DNA of 14,772 bases from JBEKCP01 sp050014815 (lineage in GTDB: Bacteria > Planctomycetota > Planctomycetia > Pirellulales > Thermoguttaceae). The notes beneath the pieces are model-generated. The model made no database searches, had not been told where the DNA came from, and saw only the letters and a program-made list of their open reading frames with translations. The stretch spans positions 1-14,772 of the forward strand of contig JBEKCP010000229.1 of the NCBI GenBank assembly GCA_050014815.1, given 5' to 3'. Positions 7,196 through 13,964 of this stretch are shown piece after piece (within the stretch, counting starts at the first letter, position 1; every line of letters starts with the position of its first letter). The position numbers were made by a program, and so were the translations under genes.

Positions 7196-7725
7196 AGGTC
7201 GACTCTCACCAATCGTTTCCTGAGTGCCAGCAGCCCGCGATGGCAATGGCTCAGCACCGTGCCGAGCGGGTAGCGCATGAGTTCCGCGATTTCCGCGAAA
7301 CTAAGGTTGCCGTAGTATCGCAACAACAACACCCGACGCTGGGGTGTCGACAACTCGTCCAGGGCCGCGGCAAGCTGGTCCCTCGCTTCCCGCCGGGCCA
7401 GGCCGTCGGACGGGGGGCTCGCGGGGCAGGCCGGCTCGACCCGCCGCCACGCCGGGTCATCCAGGTGGACCTCCCGGGCCGGCCTGCGGGCACGATCCAC
7501 GGCCAGCCGGTCGGCGATGCGGAGCAGGTAGGCCCGAGCGGCGCCCTCCTCCCGATATCGGCCCCGCGCCTCCCACGCGCGGCAGAACACGTCTTGGGCC
7601 AATTCGTCGGCGATTTCGGGACTTCGGACCATGGCTAGCAAATACCCACGGATGGCTGGGCCGTGCGCTGCCACCCACTGGGCCCAAAGCTGCTCGTCGT
7701 CCGGCGGATGGCTCGCATGGCTCAT
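7192..7725 (-). CDS. ECF-type RNA polymerase sigma factor
   Basis: This 177-residue protein starts at ATG 7723-7725; ATG 7732-7734 would add three residues, and neither has a clear ribosome site. Region 2 spans about 18-83 with the typical EIADELAQDVFCRAW and YLLRIADRLAVDRAR. Region 4 spans about 113-170 with LDELSTPQRRVLLLRYYGNLSFAEIAELM, followed by the recognition helix GTVLSHCHRGLLALRKRL. The length is normal for sigma-70 family ECF members. It directs RNA polymerase to a dedicated promoter set. The downstream gene overlaps by 4 nt and encodes a TM protein, as is usual when an ECF sigma is held at the membrane. Longer in-frame starts upstream would read through a repeat element and are unlikely. 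The signal sensed is unknown. Confidence 0.9.
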   Translation of the reverse strand: MSHASHPPDDEQLWAQWVAAHGPAIRGYLLAMVRSPEIADELAQDVFCRAWEARGRYREEGAARAYLLRIADRLAVDRARRPAREVHLDDPAWRRVEPACPASPPSDGLARREARDQLAAALDELSTPQRRVLLLRYYGNLSFAEIAELMRYPLGTVLSHCHRGLLALRKRLVRVDL

Positions 7726-7838
7726 GACTACCATTCTAAACGAACGGCCCCGCGGAATATTGCAGCCAGGCCGCGATGCCCCCCTCTTGACGGCACATGC
7801 GGGTCTATTGTATTTTGACTGTAGCAAGGAGTAGTTAT

Positions 7839-7950
7839 GTAGGGTGGGTCGAGCGCAGCGAGCCCAGCGAGCCCCACCACAAATCAGCCAAATTCCAGTT
7901 GGTGGGGCTCGCCGACCATGCTTCGCACGGTGCCCGTCGACCCACCCTAC
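7839..7950. repeat. 112-bp palindromic repeat with perfect 14-bp inverted ends
   Basis: The ends GTAGGGTGGGTCGA (7839-7852) and TCGACCCACCCTAC (7937-7950) are exact reverse complements. Inside are further complementary pieces (GGTGGGGCTCG against CGAGCCCCACC). It lacks a transposase and resembles the MITE-like repeats common in planctomycete and metagenomic assemblies. It sits in the 5' region of the aspartic protease gene, between divergent genes. Confidence 0.8.
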
Positions 7951-7962
7951 GGATGTTTCCGC

Positions 7963-8331
7963 ATGAAGACATTTCACGCAACCTGTACGGTCGAGAACCA
8001 CGTGGACAGGTCAAAATCCGCCCGCGTATCCAAGGTCCTGGTTGACACCGGCAGCGAGCACACCTGGATATCCTCCTCGACGCTGAACAAGATAGGTGTC
8101 ACGCGAGAGAAGAAGGATATCCCGTTCGTTATGGCCAACGGCGAAATCGTGACTCGCAGCGTCGGCTTCGCGATACTCCGTGTCGAGGGGCACTTCACCA
8201 TAGACGAGGTCGTGTTTGCGGAGCCCGGAGACCTTGTGCTGCTGGGTGCTCGAACCCTCGAAGGTCTCAACCTCGCGGTCGACAGCGCACGGAAGAAGCT
8301 GGTTGCCGCGGGGCCATTACCGGCGGCGTAA
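7963..8331 (+). CDS. Clan AA (retropepsin-like) aspartic protease family protein
   Basis: This encodes 122 residues. It contains the catalytic signature KVLVDTGSEHTWIS (Asp28-Thr29-Gly30-Ser31), a flap-like stretch PFVMANGEIVTRSVG, and a hydrophobic-Gly motif LVLLGARTLEGLNLAVD near the end. These are the three marks of single-domain retropepsin-like proteins, which dimerise to form the active site. Bacterial copies of this kind are usually unlinked to retroelements. ATG 7963 was chosen because the longer in-frame start at 7918 lies inside the palindromic repeat. No signal peptide or TM segment is seen, and the ribosome site is weak. Base composition looks less GC-rich than the flanking genes, hinting at acquisition. 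Its physiological substrate is unknown. Confidence 0.78.
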   Translation: MKTFHATCTVENHVDRSKSARVSKVLVDTGSEHTWISSSTLNKIGVTREKKDIPFVMANGEIVTRSVGFAILRVEGHFTIDEVVFAEPGDLVLLGARTLEGLNLAVDSARKKLVAAGPLPAA

Positions 8332-8340
8332 GCGGCTCTC

Positions 8341-9417
8341 TCACCTCCACCGTGACGCAACGAAGAAGGTGACGACGGCGGCGAGGACGCCCAGACCGGC
8401 GGCCAGGCCCATCGTCGTGGCCCAGCCCTCGCCTCTGCTCAGGACCCCGCTCCGAAGGATGGCACGAGCGATCACCACGACGATGGCCGTGAGATTGAAG
8501 GCCACGATGGCAAACATCATCGCGCTCTTGGTGTCGCCCCCGCCGCCGCCCCCAAACGAGAACCGCGGCAGCGAGAACTTGGGAAAAAACACCTTCGGCA
8601 TCGAGGGCATCGAAAGCCCCTTCTTGGCCGCCGGCTGCTTCGCCTGCGCCCCGCTTCCGGCGGGCCCCCGGCCCGCGGCGGGCGCCCCGGCCGGCGCGGT
8701 GTCGCGGGCGTAGTACTTCGTGATCAGCGGGTTGATGCTCCCGGCCGTACACAGGACCGTCCGTACCGGCATGTTCAGCCGCAGGCGGAGCTCTTCTTCC
8801 ACGTCGGGCGGCAGGGGATTGGGTGAAGCCATCAGCAGTTGTCCCCGGTCGCAAAGGACCGGCACGCACGAGTGCTGCCGGGCCAGCGATGAAGGGACCT
8901 GCGGCACCAGCGACTCGTCCACCCCCACGTCCGCCAGATCGACGCAAGGCAGGCCGATCGACTCGGCATAGGCCAGCATCACGACGTCCGGGCTGGCGGC
9001 CTTCTGCTGCACCAGGGCGTCGCGAACCTCCAGGCCGACCGCCTTGGCGTAGTTGCGGGCCTTGTCGAGTTGCGACTGGTCGATCGCCTTGTTGCCCAGC
9101 AGGATCTCTTCGAGCGATCGGTGGCGGCCCGGGCCCTCCTGTTTCCGCCCGAGCGAGGCGTCGTAGTCCCGCTTCCGCTGGTCGTCGGTCAGGCACAGCA
9201 TCGCGCGGGCAAGCTCGTTCAGGAGCTCCTGCGACCGTGCGGCGAATTCGCCGGTGGCGAACTTCCGCACGTGGGCGTTCATCTTGCGGTAGTGCTCGCG
9301 GATCTTCGCCGTCTGGTCCTCGAACTGCCTGAGCCGCAAGAGTTGATAGAAGTTCAGCGGCCGATTCGTCTCGGTGATGCCCAGCCAGTCGCGGTATGCG
9401 TCGAGTTCATTCGCCAT
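8341..9417 (-). CDS. J-like domain/GspE N-terminal domain protein with two TM segments
   Basis: This encodes 358 residues from ATG 9415-9417 (a GTG four codons earlier is possible). Residues 1-90 resemble planctomycete J-like regions (WLGITETNRPLNFYQLLRL, then LTDDQRKRDYDASLGR) but have no HPD motif. Residues 100-236 resemble the N-terminal domain of GspE/PilB secretion ATPases (MshEN type): SLEEILLGNKAIDQSQLDKA, YAESIGLPCVDLADVGVD, VPVLCDRGQLLMASPNPL, and ending INPLITKYY. The ATPase domain itself is absent. An Ala/Gly/Pro-rich linker follows, then two TM helices at about 299-319 and 334-354. It may be a membrane-tethered scaffold rather than a secretion motor. It lies downstream of an Hsp70 gene on the same strand, with a methyltransferase gene between them. 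Function is unproven. Confidence 0.72.
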   Translation of the reverse strand: MANELDAYRDWLGITETNRPLNFYQLLRLRQFEDQTAKIREHYRKMNAHVRKFATGEFAARSQELLNELARAMLCLTDDQRKRDYDASLGRKQEGPGRHRSLEEILLGNKAIDQSQLDKARNYAKAVGLEVRDALVQQKAASPDVVMLAYAESIGLPCVDLADVGVDESLVPQVPSSLARQHSCVPVLCDRGQLLMASPNPLPPDVEEELRLRLNMPVRTVLCTAGSINPLITKYYARDTAPAGAPAAGRGPAGSGAQAKQPAAKKGLSMPSMPKVFFPKFSLPRFSFGGGGGGDTKSAMMFAIVAFNLTAIVVVIARAILRSGVLSRGEGWATTMGLAAGLGVLAAVVTFFVASRWR

Positions 9418-9438
9418 GGAGATTCTCACGAGCCGAGG

Positions 9439-10053
9439 TTAGCCATTTTCTCGCTCTTCATCGTCCGGGATCAGATGCAACTGCCCGTTTTCAGCGCACT
9501 CGCCGAGTTTCTTTCCCTTCAGCGGGCGGAGGTCAACGACAGCCCCGAACTTGCTGAACGCGGCGAGGAATCTATCGAAACCCTTCCCCCAGTAGATCAT
9601 CGCACAGGACATCGGGGCGCCCTTGCCGCCGTTCTGACCGTTGACAAGAAACTTTAGGCGTGTGTCGTACAGGAAGCACACACCCGTCGCCTTGCCAAAG
9701 ACGAATTTCTTCCAGTGCCCCGTATTCGTCGCCACGGGGACAAGAGCGAGGATTTCGGACTTGTGCTCCTCGTGCGCGGCAGCACACCGGCACAGCCATT
9801 TCTTGATGGAAGTGCCTCGCTCCTTATCGATCCCGTATGGCGGATTTACGTAGATGGCGGGGAAATCCCACGTCTCCCTGAGTCCGTCATGTTCTGGAAG
9901 GCGGTACTCCATCTTCGCACATACAATCGAGTATTCATTTGAGCAGGGATCGAGGGCTATGTGACCGCCGAAAAAGTCACGGACTGCATTGACATACTTC
10001 TCCGGCGTCCCCCATTCCTGACTGAGCGTGTTGAGTGTGCGGCCGGCAGTCAC
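9439..10053 (-). CDS. Phage-type DNA N-6-adenine methyltransferase
   Basis: This encodes 204 residues. GTG 10051-10053 was chosen because AGGAG lies 8 nt upstream and the family start (SQEWGTPEKYVNAV) follows; a TTG at 10095 is the longer alternative. Motifs are the substrate-region WGTPEKY (14-20), AdoMet-site-like ALDPCSN (33-39), and catalytic NPPYG (70-74), which marks an adenine-N6 methyltransferase of the Dam/phage type (PF05869). It would methylate adenine in DNA at an unknown site. No restriction enzyme is identifiable next to it. The base composition is visibly less GC-rich than its neighbours, and such genes are typical of phages and mobile islands. It sits between Hsp70 and the J-like/GspE-N gene, as though inserted into that pair. 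Confidence 0.82.
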   Translation of the reverse strand: MTAGRTLNTLSQEWGTPEKYVNAVRDFFGGHIALDPCSNEYSIVCAKMEYRLPEHDGLRETWDFPAIYVNPPYGIDKERGTSIKKWLCRCAAAHEEHKSEILALVPVATNTGHWKKFVFGKATGVCFLYDTRLKFLVNGQNGGKGAPMSCAMIYWGKGFDRFLAAFSKFGAVVDLRPLKGKKLGECAENGQLHLIPDDEERENG

Positions 10054-10175
10054 GTGTGAATCTCCTGCCAGTGAGAATCTTCTGTAGCTGGTCAACGGAC
10101 GGGTATGACATTCTCCGCTTTCCCCTTCTCGGCTTCATTATCTGCACGCTTAACGAGAATCGGGGCAGTTTCGCA

Positions 10176-11756
10176 CTACTCCACTGTATACTCGTTGGCA
10201 AGCCGCGTATAGGCGTCGATCTGCCGCTGGTCGAGTCCGCCCCGGCGCTGGATCTCGATGGTCGCCTCTTTCCCGGACGCCTTGTCCCGGGCGGACACCG
10301 AGATCCGGCCCGAGGCGTCGAAGGCGTAAGTCACCTCGACCGGCGAGCCCTTGGGCAGGCCCTCGGGCAGCCCGGTAATGTTGCACTTGCCCAAGAGCGA
10401 GCAGGCCCGCGGATCCGGCGCGTCCCCTTCGAGCACCTGGACGGCCACTCGCGTCTGGCCGGCCCGGTTGGTCTGGAAGACCTTGCGGACCTCGGCGGGC
10501 AGCCGGGTGTTGCGGGGGATCATCATGTGGTTCATCTCCCGGCCGCTCTTCGGATTGGTGGCCACGATCCCCAGGCCGTGCGAGTTGACGTTCTCCTGTT
10601 TGACCGATTCGAGCATGCGGCGGACCTTCTCGGCCAGCTCGCCGCCGCCGCGGTGCCTCACTTCGAGCATGGCGGCGTGGATGGCCGCCCCCTGGGCGAC
10701 CGACGTGTGCGGCGAAATGCCCGTGTACGGCTCCTGCGACGTCAGCTTCCGCAACATCCGCGGCACCGCCGGCATGAGGGTCGAGCCTCCGACCATCACC
10801 ACGGCGTCGAGATCGCGGGCCTTGACCTTGGCTTCGTGGAGCACCAGCTCCGTCGTGTCGGCCGTCCGCTGCAACAGATCGGCACAGAGCGTCTCAAACT
10901 GGTCCCGCGTGACCGTCACCCGGATGCTCTTGCCACCATGCCGGCAGGTGATCGCCGTCTGGAGCTTCTCCGACAGCTCGATCTTCGCCAGGTCGCAATC
11001 GTTGCGGAGCATCTGGACGGTGGCGGGCGATTTTCGGGGATCGACGCCGTGGCGGGCCTGAAACTCGTCCGCCACGTGGCCCAGCAGACGGTCGTTCCAG
11101 TCCACGCCGCCGAGGTGGACGTCGCCGTCGGTGCCCAGGACCTGGAAATGGGTCGGCGTGTAGCGGACCATCGTCACGTCGAACGTCCCGCCGCCCAGAT
11201 CGTAGACCAGCACCTGCCGCGGCGCGCCCCCCGCCGTCCCGCCGGCGCCCAGCTCGTGCCGGTGCCAGGCGTAGGTCAACGTGGCCGCCGTCGGCTCGTT
11301 GATAATGTCGATGACGTTCAGGCCCGCGATCCGGCCCGCGTCGGCGGTGGCCTTCCGCCGGGCGTCGTTGAAATAGTATGGGACCGTGATCACGGCGTTG
11401 CCGATCTTGCCGATCCGCTTCTCCGCGTCCTGCCGGAGCTTCTTGAGGATCAGCGCGGAGAGGAACTCGGGCGTGAGGGCCTTCCCGTCGTACTGCTGTT
11501 GGAAGCCGGTCTCGCCCATGTAACGCTTGATCCGCTCGACGACCCGCTCGGGATCCTCCATGGCCGCCCGCGTCCGGTTCGGGCCGACCACGACCCGGCC
11601 ACCCTCGCCCAGCAGCACGAGGCTGGGCGTCTCGACCTCGTCGTCGTCATTGGGAATCGTGACCGGATTGCCCTGGTCGTCCAACTGGGCAATGGCCGAG
11701 AAGGTCGTGCCCAGGTCGATGCCGACCGTATGGCCTTCCTCGAAGTGGACATTCAC
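10176..11756 (-). CDS. Hsp70-family (DnaK-like) chaperone lacking the C-terminal lid
   Basis: This encodes 526 residues. GTG 11754-11756 is chosen because VNVHFEEGHTVGIDLG aligns with family N-termini and AAGGGG lies upstream; an in-frame GTG at 11805 would extend it. ATPase motifs are the phosphate-1 VGIDLGTTFSAIAQ (11-24), connect-1 NVIDIINEPTAATLTY (147-162), phosphate-2 VYDLGGGTFDV (184-194), and adenosine VVMVGGSTLMP (319-329). A beta-sandwich substrate domain follows (about 388-506, with INEPTAA-type conservation lost but NPKSGREMNHMMIPRNTRLP present). The chain ends soon after, without the alpha-helical lid and disordered tail that bring DnaK to about 640 residues. It is cytoplasmic. 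The canonical GDTHLGGEDFD is GDVHLGGVDWND. No grpE or true dnaJ is near, so it is likely a specialised paralog, perhaps working with the J-like membrane protein. Confidence 0.88.
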   Translation of the reverse strand: MNVHFEEGHTVGIDLGTTFSAIAQLDDQGNPVTIPNDDDEVETPSLVLLGEGGRVVVGPNRTRAAMEDPERVVERIKRYMGETGFQQQYDGKALTPEFLSALILKKLRQDAEKRIGKIGNAVITVPYYFNDARRKATADAGRIAGLNVIDIINEPTAATLTYAWHRHELGAGGTAGGAPRQVLVYDLGGGTFDVTMVRYTPTHFQVLGTDGDVHLGGVDWNDRLLGHVADEFQARHGVDPRKSPATVQMLRNDCDLAKIELSEKLQTAITCRHGGKSIRVTVTRDQFETLCADLLQRTADTTELVLHEAKVKARDLDAVVMVGGSTLMPAVPRMLRKLTSQEPYTGISPHTSVAQGAAIHAAMLEVRHRGGGELAEKVRRMLESVKQENVNSHGLGIVATNPKSGREMNHMMIPRNTRLPAEVRKVFQTNRAGQTRVAVQVLEGDAPDPRACSLLGKCNITGLPEGLPKGSPVEVTYAFDASGRISVSARDKASGKEATIEIQRRGGLDQRQIDAYTRLANEYTVE

Positions 11757-11810
11757 GGCTGGCTGCCCCTTTTCCTGCCCCCGAGAACGGCTAGGTCTAT
11801 GTTCCACACT

Positions 11811-11879
11811 AGCCCGACGCGCAAGCGAGGGTTGCCCGATGCCAATCCCTCGCTTGCGCTTCGGGCTGGTGTTTGCCCG
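11811..11879. repeat. Planctomycete-type dispersed palindromic repeat, copy 2
   Basis: Arms 11811-11831 and 11847-11867 are inverted repeats with 20 of 21 matches around a 15-base loop. The right arm plus 12 further bases (11847-11879) is identical to 5836-5868. It lies upstream of the Hsp70 gene, between it and the end of the 104-residue hypothetical. Confidence 0.85.
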
Positions 11880-11892
11880 TGAACCACTCGGG

Positions 11893-12207
11893 CTAGGTCT
11901 CGATCACTTCTTTGACAAGCTGGACAAAATGGGGGGTTCTCTGCGACTCCGAGAGGTCGGCTGCCTTCTTGTCGGCCTCAGCCCGCTGGCTGTATTCGAA
12001 TAGTGCCACTCTCCGCAGTGTCTGGCTGAAGACGCCCCAAAAAGCCTTCAAGCGGACCTCCTTGACGACCTTGGCGCGGCTCTTTCGCTTGGCGGGCGGC
12101 TTCTTCTCCTTGACCTCTTTCGCCGGGGCCTCCGTCTCGCCCTCCTGACGTTCCGCAGCATCGTTCTCTTCACGCAACTCTTTGCGATTCAACGGCTTAC
12201 GCGGCAT
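11893..12207 (-). CDS. Small conserved hypothetical protein (planctomycete type)
   Basis: This encodes 104 residues. ATG 12205-12207 follows AGGGAG with 6 nt spacing; a longer in-frame start would read through the palindromic repeat at 12233-12309 and is unlikely. The first 50 residues are disordered and very rich in K, E, R and P (PAKEVKEKKPPAKRKSRAK). A compact C-terminal domain follows: LKAFWGVFSQTLRRVALFEY, a helix with repeated Ala/Lys (RAEADKKAADL), and THFVQ-like PHFVQLVKEVIE. Similar short proteins with a basic tail and a WGVF...FVQ...VK core occur in planctomycetes as I recall, with no known function. The basic tail would suit nucleic-acid binding, but that is a guess. Cytoplasmic; no signal peptide. 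Confidence 0.7.
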   Translation of the reverse strand: MPRKPLNRKELREENDAAERQEGETEAPAKEVKEKKPPAKRKSRAKVVKEVRLKAFWGVFSQTLRRVALFEYSQRAEADKKAADLSESQRTPHFVQLVKEVIET

Positions 12208-12232
12208 TGTGGCTCCCTTTTCATAATGCGGG

Positions 12233-12309
12233 GGAAAAAGGGGACAGGCACCTTTTGCCGGAACGGCCCTTCGGGTGCTTCGCACAAAAGGTGCCTGTCC
12301 CCCTTTTCC
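12233..12309. repeat. 77-bp palindromic element with 25-bp inverted ends
   Basis: Arms 12233-12257 and 12285-12309 are inverted repeats with 24 of 25 matches and the core GGGGACAGGCACC. The first bases (GAAAAAGGGGACAG) equal those of the 90-bp element at 6953-7042, but the inner part differs, so they look like two subfamilies. It lies in the divergent gap between the small hypothetical and the deoxyribosyltransferase-like gene. Confidence 0.82.
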
Positions 12310-12381
12310 ATCTGGACGGCAGACTGCCGACACCGCATATTTTAACGGATTTGCCACCAGCTAGCCAGGGGAGCCGCCGCC

Positions 12382-12828
12382 ATGCGCTTCTTCATCGCCG
12401 GTATTATGCAAGGCTCGCACACGGCGGCCGCACTCCACAACCAGGACTACCGCCAACGCATCACCCGGCTGGTCCAACAGCATTTCCCCGGCGCGGAAAT
12501 CTACGATCCGCGGGCGAAGCACCCCGGCTCGCTCGGCTACGACAAGCCGACCGGCCGCGAGGTCTTCTTCCGGCACAACCTGATGTGCCGCCAGGTCGAC
12601 GTGCTGCTGGCCTTCGTGCCGGAGGCCTCGATGGGCACGGCGATCGAGATGTGGGAGGCCCATCAGCACGGGGCGGCCGTGATCGCGATCAGTCCGCTTC
12701 GCCACAACTGGGCCGTCAAGTACCTCAGCCACGCGCTCTATGCCGACGAGGCCGAGTTCGAGGCCGCGTTATCCAGCGGCGAGGTTGCCCGCCGGATCGC
12801 CGAGGTCCTCGCCCCGACCAAGACGTGA
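12382..12828 (+). CDS. Nucleoside 2-deoxyribosyltransferase-like protein
   Basis: This encodes 148 residues with an AGGGGAG ribosome site 8 nt before the ATG. The N-terminal strand-loop MRFFIAGIMQGSH, a central MCRQVDVLLAFVPE (Asp73) and SMGTAIEMWEAHQHGAAVIAI (Glu89) follow the pattern of the nucleoside 2-deoxyribosyltransferase fold. In that fold a Gly-Thr-x-x-Glu motif supplies the nucleophilic Glu and the upstream Asp assists. The protein's length is right for the family. It could transfer or hydrolyse a base on a deoxyribonucleoside or nucleotide, but many relatives are uncharacterised and related folds occur in NAD-handling and defence proteins. It is cytoplasmic and stands alone, with divergent and repeat-rich flanks. 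The assignment is by motif, not by demonstrated substrate. Confidence 0.68.
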   Translation: MRFFIAGIMQGSHTAAALHNQDYRQRITRLVQQHFPGAEIYDPRAKHPGSLGYDKPTGREVFFRHNLMCRQVDVLLAFVPEASMGTAIEMWEAHQHGAAVIAISPLRHNWAVKYLSHALYADEAEFEAALSSGEVARRIAEVLAPTKT

Positions 12829-12850
12829 CGAGGACGTCGCGACAAAGAGT

Positions 12851-12940
12851 ATCTCACGCAAAGGCGCCAAGTCGCAAAGACGGGGGGGCGAATTATTAGT
12901 CCCTCCGCACCTTTGCGCCTCTGCGCCTTTGCGTGATAAT
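12851..12940. repeat. Palindromic repeat of the CACGCAAAGGCGC type
   Basis: Left arm 12851-12879 and right arm 12911-12940 are imperfect inverted repeats, sharing CACGCAAAGGCGC and GCAAAG blocks. This repeat type is common in metagenomic genomes. It fills most of the 206-nt gap before the isomerase gene. Confidence 0.75.
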
Positions 12941-13034
12941 TGCCGGTGTTACCAAGCTTCTTCGCGTTTTCGCCCCTTCGTGCTTTCGCGATTGCTCGAC
13001 TTACCTGCTACAATGTCCTTCTGGAGACCCCCTC

Positions 13035-13856
13035 ATGAAATTCGCCATCTGCAACGAGACGTTCCAGGACTGGCCGTTGGATCGGGCGTTTGCCCTGGCG
13101 GCGGAGTGCGGCTATACGGGCATCGAGATCGCCCCGTTCACCCTCGCCCGGTACGCCTTCGAGATCACGCCCCAGCGCCGCGCGGAGGTCCGGCGGCAGG
13201 CCGAAGCGGCCGGACTCGAAGTGGTCGGCCTCCACTGGCTCCTGGCCAAGACCGAGGGTTTCCATCTGACCAGCCCGGACCCGGGCGTCCGGTGCAAAAC
13301 GGCCGGCTACTTCATCGACCTCGCCCGGCTCTGCGCCGACTTGGGCGGCCGGGTGATGGTCCTCGGCTCGCCCCAGCAGCGGAACCTCGCGGCCGGTGTC
13401 ACGCGGCAAGATGCAATGGACTACGCCGCCGGCGTGCTGGGCTCCATCGCCGCGGAGCTTGAGAAGCTTGGCGTTGTCGTAGCGATCGAGCCGCTGGGTC
13501 CGGAGGAGACGAACTTCCTCTTGACGGCAGCCGAGGCGGTCGAGCTGATTGATCAGATCGGCTCGCCCCAGGTCCGCCTCCACCTGGATTGCAAGGCGAT
13601 GACGACCGAGGGCCGGCCGATCCCCGGGATCATTGCCCGGAATGCGTCCTATCTGGCCCATTTTCATGCGAACGATCCGAACCGGCAGGGGCCGGGCTTC
13701 GGTTCGCTCGATTTCGTGCCGATCTTCCGCGCCCTGGGCGAGGCGGACTACCGCGGCTGGGTCTCGGTCGAGGTCTTCGACTACTCGCCCGGCATCGAGC
13801 GTCTGGCCCGCGAAAGCCTCCGCTACATGGAGCGGTGCCACCGCGGCGGGCCATGA
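13035..13856 (+). CDS. Sugar phosphate isomerase/epimerase-type TIM barrel (AP endonuclease 2 family)
   Basis: This encodes 273 residues. ATG 13035 has GGAG 8 nt upstream; longer in-frame starts run back through the 12851-12940 repeat. The fold is the xylose-isomerase-like TIM barrel (PF01261). Likely metal ligands are Glu152 (VVVAIEPLG), Asp185 (VRLHLDCKAM), His211 (AHFHANDPN) and Glu246 (WVSVEVFDY), which match the D-tagatose 3-epimerase layout, though the exact sugar is unknown. There is no signal peptide. Family members isomerise or epimerise keto-sugars or phosphates, and planctomycetes carry many paralogs. The gene is alone, with no operon partner downstream. The last 20 codons, the stop and about 64 nt downstream are duplicated at 14289-14411. 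Confidence 0.85.
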   Translation: MKFAICNETFQDWPLDRAFALAAECGYTGIEIAPFTLARYAFEITPQRRAEVRRQAEAAGLEVVGLHWLLAKTEGFHLTSPDPGVRCKTAGYFIDLARLCADLGGRVMVLGSPQQRNLAAGVTRQDAMDYAAGVLGSIAAELEKLGVVVAIEPLGPEETNFLLTAAEAVELIDQIGSPQVRLHLDCKAMTTEGRPIPGIIARNASYLAHFHANDPNRQGPGFGSLDFVPIFRALGEADYRGWVSVEVFDYSPGIERLARESLRYMERCHRGGP

Positions 13857-13920
13857 TCGGCAGTTACGCCGAAGGCATTGCATAACTCTGCGGGTTTTCG
13901 GGCCGAAGGCCCGGCCGTTC
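13798..13920 (+). repeat. Duplication copy 1 (isomerase gene 3' end plus downstream DNA)
   Basis: This segment matches 14289-14411 at 117 of 123 positions by eye, at a constant offset of 491. It covers the last codons and stop of the TIM-barrel gene and about 64 nt after it, including the hairpin CGGGCC-GAA-GGCCCG at 13899-13913. Confidence 0.85.
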
Positions 13921-13964
13921 GCCAAGTTCAGGGCACCGCCCTTTGTCAACTGCACGGCTATCCC

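Noticed and set aside
7787..7816. Plus-strand promoter TTGACG with TATTTT at 18 bases, upstream of the aspartic protease
   Set aside because: The -10 match is modest, and the start would lie upstream of or inside the palindromic repeat; it is not strong enough to list as a feature.
10035..11882. 615-codon plus-strand open frame opposite the Hsp70 gene
   Set aside because: It is antisense to clear Hsp70 motifs and reads as His/Asp/Arg/Gly-rich shadow sequence without a family.
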